A stretch of DNA of 64,000 nt from Allodiplogaster sudhausi. Lineage: Eukaryota > Nematoda > Chromadorea > Rhabditida > Diplogasteridae. Below are positions 50,025-60,154 of this stretch, piece by piece. The notes under the pieces were generated by a model that was not told where the DNA came from, did not search any database, and saw only the letters and a list, made by a program, of their open reading frames with translations. The stretch is from positions 682,001 through 746,000 of the forward strand of contig CALZFC010000058.1 in NCBI GenBank assembly GCA_945643635.1, given 5' to 3'. A program made the position numbers and the translations under genes. Position 1 is the stretch's first letter; the number at the start of each line of letters is the position of its first letter.

Positions 50025-51121
50025 TGTAGTTTCTGACGCTTTTTGAGATTGCGGCGGTCTTTTGATGTCATTATCATAAGGATTTGGATCGTTTGCGTCG
50101 CAAGTCGTACATATAAAAAAGAGATTTTTAAGCCCTCTTTCTCTGATAATCGGTCACTAAAAGTCCACTCGTTATCGGAATAGCCTTTTTTTGCATTCTC
50201 TGGTGTCTGAAGCATTATTCGTAATCTGAATCCATCCACCCCCCTACTGTATCTTTTCTCCACTCGCTGTTCATAGAGAATATATAATTCATTATTTGCC
50301 GCAGAGACAGACTGGCTGCCGACAATATGTAAATGACATGAAAGATCGGTCGTTAAATCGAACACTTCTCAATCATCACTCTTTTCCGCAAGTAATTACA
50401 ATGGTACTTTGGCATTGGTTTGGGGAGAAGACAGGTGTTTCTTGAAGTTTGCGTGAGCAGCAGTTGAAAATCGGGTTAGTTTTCTCTCTTTAAGAAATTA
50501 TGACTTTGTGTCCAAGACTGTAATGAGACATTTTACTAATTCAAATATCTAGTTATCACTCACGATTGTCCACGGTAGCAACTAATACTCCCATCGTCTG
50601 TAGCAAAATACAATTTATTTTGTAAAATAACAAAATGTAACTAAACAAAATGCCTAATGTTATATTATTAAATTTATTAGCAATAATTTATACTGAATTG
50701 CTGTGTAGTATCGATTTAAAGGAAATATCTGTGGAGTTGCATCTCAAAACTTACTTTTGAATTCCGGAAAGATCTTTTAAAAAGTTTGGGCAGTCCTTTG
50801 TAACTGCCACAATAAACTGCAGTTGTGGAGTCTTTTTCCATCTACCTGTATTCCCTTCACCAGTCAGCGTGACATTCCACTTTAATCTAGTTATCTTTCT
50901 GGAAATGTGAGGGTGTGCATGGGGAGAAACTGTAAACTCCTTTACTTTTGTGGTTAAAAAATAGTCCTTTCTTAGCTATGTTTCTAATTGAGCCGGACTT
51001 CATTAGCAAAAATACAACAACACTTTAATCTCCATACAAAGCTCCCTTAAATTACAAGAACATCAACCAACATTCTTTACATCTTGCACAATTGCGGCTC
51101 CTTTCAGTCAAGTCGTGAATA
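50025..51121. other. Spacer between receptor remnants E and F; nothing recognised
   Basis: AT-rich, without a supported coding exon or repeat array. Confidence 0.5.
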
Positions 51122-51623
51122 ATGCCATCAAATCACGTGCTTCTGGTAGTTCTCAACTCATCAATCACGGAACCTTACGCAGCGCTCTTTTATTGCTTCT
51201 ATGCTGTCGAGGTACAGGTTTTTGCTCAAAACACTTTACATATTTATAAGAGAACTTGTGCTTTAAAACTACAAACATAAAAAGAACCTTTTATGGATTC
51301 GAACTTATGTTCCCTGAAAAGAGCAAAACCTAACTTCAGTGGCTATTCATCGTCAGTTGTTTTGTGATGGCTCCATTGATGTTTCACTGCGTCAGACGAG
51401 CCCGAGTTTTGCATCGAAAAATTCGTTTTATTTTGTCCCTGGCAAGGAGATGAGAAGCTATTTCGAACAGTATGCGAGACACTGGGAGGGGCAGCCAGCG
51501 GCAGCATCGAGGAAGGCGCCGGTGGGCGGAGGAAACCGAGTCATCAATGTGATATATGCACCGCTATTATCACAGTTCCTTCATTCAACGAAAAAGCAAA
51601 CGACTCCCTCGAGGCAGAATTAG
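51122..51623 (+). pseudogene. Sre-type receptor unit F, internal deletion fusing exon 2 to the tail exon
   Basis: Exon 1 (51122-51211) starts MPSNHVLLVVLNSSI, very close to unit G. Exon 2 starts at 51340 (WLFIVSCFVMAPL) and runs past RARVLHRKIRFIL, then changes without any intron into the tail exon (GKEMRSYFEQYARHWEGQ), which ends at 51623. The two parts are in different frames, and reading exon 2 through gives a stop within nine codons of the RKIR block. Everything for TM3-TM7 is lost. The junction lies near 51435-51450. A DNA-level deletion explains this better than splicing, since no usable intron fits. Confidence 0.75.
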
Positions 51624-52076
51624 AGGGGCTTTGTATTGGATGGAGGGGTACCAATTTTCAGGGGTTGTCTCAGAGGACATAATGCTGGGAAAAGTTCTAA
51701 TAAAACATTCGCAATAATAGACAAAATAGGATACTTAACAGTTTTCACAATCAATGTATAATTGTCTGAGCAAGAAAAAAAATATGCAAACAGTGTTGGG
51801 CAGGTTTCACACTCATAAAAGAGCCATATTGCAATTTGGTATCTCAATTTTTGCCTTAATTTTCCATGAAGGGTAGTAAAATTAAAGCGGCATTGAAACA
51901 TCCGAAATCGAATCCCAGGAATTTAGATAATTCAGCAATATTTTTTAGAGAAGTTTTTATCCAGAAGTAAACTCACCTCGACCAAGCCGCATTGGTCACG
52001 TTAAGCTTTCGTGATGAGTATTATCTTTTACGTCTACAAGTATTCAGCTGATAAAAGTTGAAAAAGTATTTTTCAG

Positions 52077-52404
52077 GACGCGTTTAGAAGTTTTTTTTAT
52101 TATTTTGCGCTTGTGGACACATCAGAACCTCGAGCATTTTTGCGTCTGCTTCCTCACTATGTACGACTTTTTGGACTGATAATCGAGTAACTGGGTCATT
52201 CGCCGACTGTACAATGAATGGTATCTTGCTTCACTCGCATTGCTAATTGGGGCCACAGCCAATATATTTTATTATTCGTCGCAGGATGTGGATGCAATCC
52301 AATCAACAAATGACAAAGGGAACTGTTATATGATCGACCAGCCCTCAATAGTAATTGCTGCAGTCATTTCGTGTCTAGGGCAGGTGTTGCATAGAAAACG
52401 ATAG
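52077..52404 (+). other. Unassigned membrane-protein coding block between receptors F and G
   Basis: Two adjacent frames look coding. One starts after a TTTTTCAG acceptor at 52077 (DAFRSFFYYFALVDTSEPRA) and stops near 52187. The next, about 52188-52404, reads WVIRRLYNEWYLASLALLIG, then a loop with one cysteine, then a second hydrophobic stretch (PSIVIAAVISCLGQVL), and ends at TAG. They do not match the Sre exon template. I could not find a splice that joins them in phase, so they may be remnants of another transmembrane gene. Confidence 0.3.
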
Positions 52405-52600
52405 AGCACAAACTGAAGTGAATAAGTAGACTAAATAAGTATATATTTTACGCAGTTACTGTGTTTGTTTTTCCCCCAAGATTAGTATCACAGCTTGTAT
52501 TGACGTGTCCTGCAATAAATAAGTGTTTATTTTGTGTTAACTACATTTTCATGTGTTGCAAAGGTTTATTTTCAACCAAGTAAGTCACTTCTGCCGTGCG

Positions 52601-53954
52601 ATGCCTTCCAGTCACGCGCTCCTTGTGGTTCTCAACTCAACGATTATCGCGCCTTACGCTGTTCTCTTATACGGTTTCTATGCTGTTGAGGTTTCTGTAA
52701 AGATTTGCAGTATTTATATAGTTAAGAAGCTATCTAGAAGGCTAGATATTCTTTTATTTCCTCCATTTCAGTTTCTTTTCATGGCCGGCTCTTTCGTGCT
52801 GGCTCCTCTGATGATTCTTTGCGTGAGTCGAGCTCGAGTCTTGCACCGAAATATTTGTCTTCTCTTCTGCATTGTGCCAATTCGTGTAGTGACTGCCACT
52901 CTCGCCCGGATTATTCTCATCACTTATCAGCTTTTTGATCTACCACTCGAAGGTAGTTTTATTTCCTTTGGCATATTTGTTCCGATTTTAAGACACTTGG
53001 TAGAGATACAACTATACAATCTCCTATGCAGCAATTTAAAGCACAGTGTCTCCATCTTGCATGCTGCTACATAGTAGGTGTCTACTGATATCAATGGTGC
53101 CCGATAACATCCATGATAACTTACTATTAATATTCAGTAATATTCGAATATCAGCTGAAACTAGTTTCAGTCTCACACTAAAATGTTGAAATTTTGAAAA
53201 GATACGAAAATCCTTGTGGACGCACGTACTACATATGTAATAAATACATATGTATGAACTGAATATTGAATTAAGAGTGAAAAGAGCTATTTCTGGAAGG
53301 ACCCAGAACATATTCTGCATACGCTTGTGTATGTATGAACATATTTACAGGGATAATGCTGCCCTTTCGTTAAATTAAGCTTCGCCTGTTCAGACGAAGA
53401 TCTTCTGCTCCAGCTGGCCAACATTCACAGAGACGGCTCCTTTGGTTTTGGATGTGCATTGTTCGTAACTCTGCTTCAAATAAGCTAAAATCCCGTTGAG
53501 TTAATAAATAAGCGAGTAGCAAATGTTCAGTATTGGCTGCATCGCTCTTGATCGTCGTCTGGCTACGATTGGATGGAAGGCACACGAGAAGGCTACTTTT
53601 CCATTTGTCTATTCAACACTCATATTTTTGTTTATGCAACGCAATGCACATACATAGTTCTCATACTTTATTTTAGGAACACTTTCTGGCACTTCTTGTC
53701 ACGTCTGCGACGTTGATTGTGACGGAAATTCTATGCACATTGAAGGGATATTCATTTGCACACAGTTATTATCTTTTATAGTTTTTCTTATAAATATATT
53801 AGCGTGGATCTTTCAGAGATATTACAGAAGTTTATTCGACGACGGTGAGCGTAATCTTACTGCAAGTCATGCTCAGCCTCAGCGTTGCGGTTAGTCATTT
53901 CGAGAATGTGTTATACACTGTCGGGAAGAATATCGCTAGAGAGAGTAATCCTGA

Positions 53955-54007
<53 letters not shown>

Positions 54008-55129
54008 GGTGAACACGAGCGAGGGAAATCGAGAGAGACTTCGGAGATGGTACTATGCGCATATTGCTCCCAGGCGTTCATTCACGTAATACGCTACAAT
54101 CGAGTGGCGTTCAAGGCTCTTGAACAAGCTTCTGGGCAGACGAAGGAATACACTCTCACGAGAAGTTTTGTTATCCGAGAGAATATTCGCATCTGTTATG
54201 TAAGACCTACATTCGCCATTTGTTTTCAATTCAAGTTTATTTTAAAAATAACTATTATTATTTACTTCCCATTTATTAATATTTTGAACACACCCGCAGG
54301 CGTGCATGGCTTGTCTGCGGCCTGCGATTGCAATTGGACTGCCAGCTTTTGGTCTCTACTTCTTATATTTCTACTCTCCGCCAACCTTCAACTTGCGCTA
54401 CATCGCCTGGGCTCTGTTCGACTCCTACCTTTCAATGTTTGCTCATCATTTCGAAACACACATACATATTTATCTCTACAGTCACCTTCCGATAAGAAGT
54501 TTTTTCTAAGTTTTGTATTCCATGATCAGAAATTTTAAAGTAAGAAAGTGCCCTGATGTATTTGAAGAAGTAGTCGTTACACCTGCCTAGAGTTCAAAGT
54601 TCAGAATCAGGGTTATATTTTAAGAAAAGTGCAGGAGTATTTTCCTACTGCCGAAACCGGCTCGCTTGATAGCACTGCCGATGAATCAATTTGCTAGACA
54701 TCTTTTGGTAGAAAGTAAAAGCGCTGTTAGCATTGTGCTTTTTGTCAGCCCTTCAAAACATTGAGTGTAGGTGGAAGACTGTAACGTGTTGCAGCCTAGC
54801 CTTCTGTATCATGCTCGTTATGGTGCGGCGGGAGCGGGCTTGGTGGGCGGAGCTTCAGCAAATTGGATTTGTCACACGACTCAGGAAGCTCTTTCTCAAT
54901 TCGACAGAACTTAATGGTATGAAATATTTGTTTCCAGCAGATCCATTTATTATTTCTACAGAAAGTAAAATGAAATATTTGTTTCTTTGGAGGGCCAAAG
55001 TCAACGGTTGCGGAAAACCCGGGCGATGAAATGAGAAGCTACTTCGACCAGTATGCCAAGCACTGGGAGGGGCCGCAGGGCTTTTTGAAAGCTGCCAGGA
55101 AGATAACAAGGGCAAAGGAAACCAAGTAG
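52601..55129 (+). CDS. sre: Sre-type seven-transmembrane chemoreceptor, unit G
   Basis: Ten exons splice to 356 residues: 52601-52690, 52772-52952, 53394-53460, 53531-53591, 53677-53764, 53828-53889, 54074-54199, 54300-54436, 54795-54916 and 54993-55129. Marks are ARVLHRNICLLF, ALDRRLATIGWKAHEK, YTLTRSFVIRENIRIC, RRERAWWAELQQI and the tail RSYFDQYAKHWEGPQ. The fourth intron needs a GC donor (AAG|GCTACT). The last acceptor (TTTGGAG) is weak, but it alone keeps the tail in frame. A CG/GA microsatellite (53959-54006) lies in intron 6. Exon 1 and the tail are closest to unit F, so these two are probably recent duplicates. It is a predicted chemosensory GPCR. Confidence 0.87.
53959..54006. repeat. 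(CG)n-(GA)n compound microsatellite in receptor G intron
   Basis: A short alternating GC run is followed by about 20 GA units. Confidence 0.9.
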
Positions 55130-55904
55130 TCAACGTAGCTTGAGCTTCCTTACAATAGGTGTATTCTGGCAGACAAATGGACGAGTTGTCATGTATACAT
55201 ATATGATGACTCTTTTCCAGCATATGACTCCACTGAATAAGCCTCCTTTGCGAGTCAGTTTGCCACTGAATTGGCTTATCTTTACTTCGATATGATAAAT
55301 GACGTCTGTAAACGACTTTGGGCAGTTCTTGAGAGTGGAATTTAAGCGACTGTTCTTTGCATGATTATGAATGTGTTGCTCGTTGCCTGCTTATCGGTGT
55401 GCATTTTATGTGATCAACTGCCAATGCAAACACATCTCTACAATCCAGTCCTTTCGCTGCCGGAACACACAGGAGAAAGTTGCTTTCTCGCTTTCCATTG
55501 GATTCAAAACGGTTCTTTTCTTCTGGCCGAAGTCGAATAGGAGTTATTTCTTTTAATTAAAGGTGCACAAATCAATAAATTAAATTTCAAACATTTATGC
55601 TTTATGGGAAAGGAGTGGCACGAAAAGGGGCGAGCATGGGAAATGCGTAAAGGAATGTTGGGATGTTGATTGGAGAACAGAAGAGCGAGCGGACAGGGCA
55701 ATCTTGAGAAAGGGACCGATCTCGACCTCTGGAGAGCGAGCTCACCCTCACACCATCTTCGATTATCCGCGTTTCGACACCCTCGCGCGCTTCGACAGGC
55801 CACCGAGCACCGACATGACCGATTGGCCTCCTCGTCTGTTCTCTGTTGAGCCGTTTCGCTTGGCACCCTGACATGGTATTTCAAATCAAGAAAGGCATAC
55901 TTCC
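55130..55904. other. Region after receptor G with two possible small coding blocks
   Basis: It contains the short secreted-type frame at 55361-55540 and an open, coding-looking plus-strand stretch ending at TGA 55871 (about 55583-55871, with IFDYPRFDTLARFDRPP), which lacks an ATG and would have to be a spliced exon. Neither is assigned to a family. Confidence 0.35.
55361..55540 (+). CDS. Possible 59-residue secreted peptide
   Basis: An ATG at 55361 opens 59 codons ending at TAG 55540. The start (MIMNVLLVACLSVCILC) is a fair signal peptide. The rest has one cysteine and no family motif. A GT near the end of the signal sequence could instead be a donor that joins it to a later exon. No relative is known to me. 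Confidence 0.25.
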   Translation: MIMNVLLVACLSVCILCDQLPMQTHLYNPVLSLPEHTGESCFLAFHWIQNGSFLLAEVE

Positions 55905-57930
55905 TTAACTTTTAATATTTTTTTTTAAAGAACGGTAGATTAATCTCGAATGAAGGCAAGTCAAGCGACGCACCCCTCCGACTTCAATCTTCCTGCCCTT
56001 AATGATCCGCTGCTGCATCGCATCGAGTACCTTTCAAAAAGTTATTTTAAAAATAAAGAGAATAAATGTAATGAAACTGAGAAAGAAGAAAAAGATGAAA
56101 CCTGCATCGCCTTGTCAATATCGGACTGCGGAACTTCGGAGAGAAGCTTGGCCGAAGAGGCCATCTGAATGACCGCCTGGAGCAGCAGGCAGAGCTTGCT
56201 CTGTAAAAAACAGGAAATTGTTTTTAAAGTTGATAAATCTTATGTTAGGAAGAAATATATTTAATATGTACGATTAACCCAAGAAGTATGCAATGCAGAT
56301 AAATTAGTAGACCTTCTGAAAGACGACTCCATAGCGGCGCTTCCTCATGTAGACAATATCGTCGAAGATTGCAGGGCGGACCTTCTCCCGAATCTTCAAC
56401 GTAAGAATGGATATGTACTAGTCTTTTTTTATTAAATGACACAAAAAAAACAATTTTCTTTCACTACAATTAAATTGATTTTGGCATTAAAAGAAAAATG
56501 AATGAACCTCACGATTGGCCATGAAGGCCAAGACGAAGCAGCCGATGCGGCGGATGCCACTCGCACCGTGCACCACAATTGGCGGCTCCTGAACGGAAAA
56601 GACATCGTAAGGATACTGTTGTTTTTCTTTGAATTACCGTAGCTCTTGACGAAAATTAATTTATTTTAAAATTAATAGCCCTGAAGAATACAGCAGCAGT
56701 GCAACTGGGACCACCCAAAAAGTGGATAATATCAGACGTTCTTGCTGGCGAGCTTATCGACGAATTTGAGATTCTTGATGAGGCTTTGCGCTGCGAAGTA
56801 CCCGTCGCCCTGAGAAAATTTTTATTTTCTTTTAAATAATTTGTTTTAGGTGATTGATAGTATGCTTAAATTATCCCCTACCTGCCAGTTGTAGATGTTC
56901 ACGAAAATGAGTTCACTGAAATGATAGAATTAATGAATGCTTGAGACGAATAATAAAAACAATCATTCATTTTCTATGGGTGGGCGGAGCCGGTTGGTAT
57001 GGATTTCTGATCGGGGCGAATGGCCGCGCTAACCGATTCTTGCCCTTATCCTCGCCGTAACGGCACTCGAGCGAAAGGTGAAACGTGACAAGCGAGTCTT
57101 CGCGCTTCTCTGACATCGTCTTCACGAGGAACCGTTTTCCGATCTGTTTTTTAAACATAATTTCTGTAAAATTAAATATTGTTGTCTAAATGACACTAAA
57201 ATCTTTCAGGAGAATTATGATTTTTTAAAGAAATTCCATCCCGCCTTCATCTTCTTCTTGATTCGCTGGTCGAAGTAGGCAGTGAAGTCGGCGGACTGAT
57301 TGTATATCTTGTCCGTGATGCAAACGATGATGCGCGTCTGCAAAATGAAAATAATTTAAATTTCTCGCCAATTCGAAAATAGCAGAAATTTTATCTCCGC
57401 ACTTTCAGCTGCCAGATCATGCGGAAGAAGTCGACGAACGTCTCCGGAAGCGGAGCCTGAGATGAAAGATATTTTATTTATAGTTTAATTTAAAGCAGGA
57501 CGATCACCTAAAGAAGTTTGAATTGTCACGTTCGCCCTAGACCTAGGTTAGGTACTCGCATACTATTCTATTTCGAAGGGCCTTTTTCCTAATATTTCGT
57601 ATGCCGTATTCGAGAAGTTCTCAAGGATAGCTCCCTTCGAAGGGGTGCTGACCTGGGTGAGGACGTAGTCGCTGGCGCTCTTCTTCTTGCAGATGCGAGT
57701 GGCATTGATGTATCCGGAGAACGCGGTCTCTTCGTATTCCTTGTGCGTCGGCTGAAGCTGCACGGCGCCGCCGTCGAAGAGCGGCGCATTCTCGAAGCGG
57801 TTCTTCTGCAAAGAGACGAATGGGCCGAGCGGCCAGAAGTCAAGAGCAATAACACATTAGGCGGCTCAATGATTGAAGGGACGAAAGAAGAATGCTTTGA
57901 TAAGCCTCTTTCCAGTGCTCTCTCTCTCTT

Positions 57931-57962
<32 letters not shown>

Positions 57963-58140
57963 ACTCTCTCTCTTTCTCTCTCTTTCTCTCTGTTTCTTAC
58001 TCCTCCCTCACCGGCTTTATCATCCCCGCAGCGGCGTAAATGTTGTGTTTCGTGAATCCGTTGATGTGAATGGAGTCCGCGACGATTGCTCCGTGCTCCT
58101 TGGCAAACGCGGCATGATCACCTGAGAGAGGAAAGATTCT

Positions 58141-58175
<35 letters not shown>

Positions 58176-59255
58176 AAAAGAGGGGTGGAGAGAGAGAGAA
58201 AGAAGGGGTAGAGAGAGAGGGAGGTGTGAAAGAGATGAAGAGAGGGGAGAGAGAGGTGAAATAGAGAGGGAATGAGGAGAGATTGGAGAGAAACATAGAG
58301 CGGGAGCCAGCGATAATACTAAAGAAGGAATAGGTTTTACAAGGATCTTCTCGTTCCGGTTCCATAATTTTACGCAAGAAATCAGCGTGCGGTATTTATA
58401 CTATCGTACTTAGGCTTATTGGTAAAGAGATATCCATATCCAAAGCGGAGATAATAATGTTTAACAACCAATTGAGTTGGTAAACTTTTTTTTTCCTAAA
58501 ATGCCCTTATTTTTATTACCAGAAGTAACACGCGCAGCCAGCTGCTGAATCGTTTCGCCGGTCAAGGTGGACTGCTTCGACAGCCCACTGTGATCTGAAA
58601 AATTCAAAAGTTTTAATATTATTTTTTTCTTCTTTTATTTTTACTATTAGTATTTAGATTTATTTAATCATACATGTTCATCAACAGTGTTAGGCAAAAT
58701 ATTATTCAGGTAGAGTGGTGCTTTACCTGTTATAAAACATCTAATCGCATTAAATACAATTATATTTCTTTTAAAGAGAACCTTGGACAACATTTTCCGA
58801 GCGGCAAGTGCTTCTCCCAAACTCGGCCATCCTCAATGAGTGAAATAGGGTAGAATGAGGCGAGGCACGAAATCGGCATGAAGACATTGCAACAATGTCA
58901 TTAGCATGTCCTTTAAGAACCTGTGAAAAGGGTTTTCTTTTTTTTTTTTTAAACTTTCCTAGTTTAGAGAATTCGAAATATTCAAAAACATAATAATAAA
59001 AAACTGCATAAAAAATTATTTAAAAAATAAGTAAACATGCATTCAAGAAGGGCTTTAGAAAAGAGAGCAAAAATTCATTTCCTCTTTCCGCTAGCACGCT
59101 AGCCTCTCTCCCTCACAGTTCTGTCGATTTTTCATATCAGATATTTTCAATCAATGATCAACGATCAAAGATCAGAGTCACCTGGAAAGCGCTTCCCTTG
59201 AAGTACTGTTCTGCTCGACTTGCATGGATTTCCAGCAGAGTCTGAAGTAGACGTT
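55905..59255 (-). CDS. Tyrosine-phosphatase-fold protein with dead active site
   Basis: Minus-strand exons join in phase: 58594-58520, 58121-58012, 57805-57653, 57456-57403, 57337-57245, 57143-57034, 56915-56882, 56809-56738, 56588-56508, 56393-56313, 56200-56102, and probably 56030-55905 with the stop. A possible further 5' exon is 59255-59182. PTP landmarks are present: KNRFENAPLF (the KNRY loop), YINATRIC, APLPETFVDFFRMIW, and helices after the P-loop. The P-loop itself reads VVHGASGIRRIG, so the nucleophilic Cys of HCxxGxxR is Gly, and the WPD loop reads WQGD. It should bind rather than hydrolyse phosphotyrosine. Worms have many such PTPs, several of them germline or sperm expressed. One intron uses a GC donor (AAG|GCGGGA). 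The 5' end is incomplete. Confidence 0.82.
57917..57992. repeat. TC microsatellite inside the phosphatase gene
   Basis: An imperfect (TC)n tract in the intron between exons 58121-58012 and 57805-57653. Confidence 0.88.
58138..58280. repeat. GA array inside the phosphatase gene
   Basis: (GA)n with GGGG and GTGAA interruptions. It immediately precedes, on the minus strand, the acceptor of exon 58121-58012, so its TC complement serves as that exon's polypyrimidine tract. Confidence 0.88.
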
Positions 59256-59533
59256 CTGTTGCACACAGGGAAGAGACAGGGAGCGAGAGAGAAAGGGAGA
59301 GGCCGAGAGAGAAAGGGAGAGAGATTCCAAGAGTTAGAATAACAGAGGGAGAGAGAGAGAGTGTGTGAGAGAGAGTTAGGTTGAAGAGAGGAAGAGAGAG
59401 AGAGAGAAACATAGAGTGAAAGGGAGACAGAGAGATAGCGAGAAACAGAGAGTGAGAGAGGGAGAGAGAGAGTGAGGAACAGAGAGTGAGAGAGGGAGAC
59501 AGAGAGAGAGCGAGGAACAGAGAGTGAGAGAGG

Positions 59534-59564
<31 letters not shown>

Positions 59565-60154
59565 GAACAGAGTGTGAGAGAGAGTGAGAGTTCACCTTCT
59601 GGCAGATTGTTGTGTGTCTCGGCTAATAGTCTACCCGGGCCGCAAGCTAAATTTTTATTCGTGCGGGAGAGGGCGAAGAAAAGATCCCTTTTGATCCCCA
59701 GATAGCAGGGGAATCGACTTTACGTCATGGGGTTGATGATTGAATTGAGGAAAAAAACCATAAAAATATATTGAACCAGACCTTAAGAATGTTCATAAAT
59801 GAACGTTCCTTAAAAAAAAATTGGAACTCATTTCATTCATCCAATAATGCTTCAATCTGAACGGAAAGTCTTAAAATAGGCGTTCGTAGTCCCTCTTTAT
59901 TGGGATTTGTAAAAGGGCAAATAACCAAAATAAGGCAGAACATATTCAATAGCAATGATTTCGCAAGAAAAAAATTATGAGAAGCTTCCCCGAATCTTTC
60001 TCATCACTCTTCCAGTCTTCATCGTCTCAAAGCGGCTGGTCGCTTATTTCGTCTCAGGAAACAGAAAGAGGAGCAGGGCAGCGCCTTTCCAAGCTCTTCA
60101 CTATCATCTCCTCTCACTGCTTCTTCGACTTTCACATCTCTCCAAGCCTCTAAA
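59256..60154. promoter_or_regulatory. Divergent spacer between the phosphatase and the presenilin
   Basis: About 0.9 kb separates the last phosphatase exon I can support from the presenilin start. A GA array of about 320 bases occupies 59275-59592; the remainder is AT-rich without a clear TATA box. A shared regulatory region is inferred from the divergent layout only. Confidence 0.35.
59275..59592. repeat. Long GA array with 28-32-base higher-order units
   Basis: (GA)n with repeated GGAACAGAGAGTGAGAGAGG units, three or more copies in the 3' half. Confidence 0.9.

Noticed and set aside
59158..59595. 145-codon minus-strand frame upstream of the phosphatase
   Set aside because: Most of it is Ser/Leu repeat from the GA array; only the last part (about 59255-59182) may be an exon.
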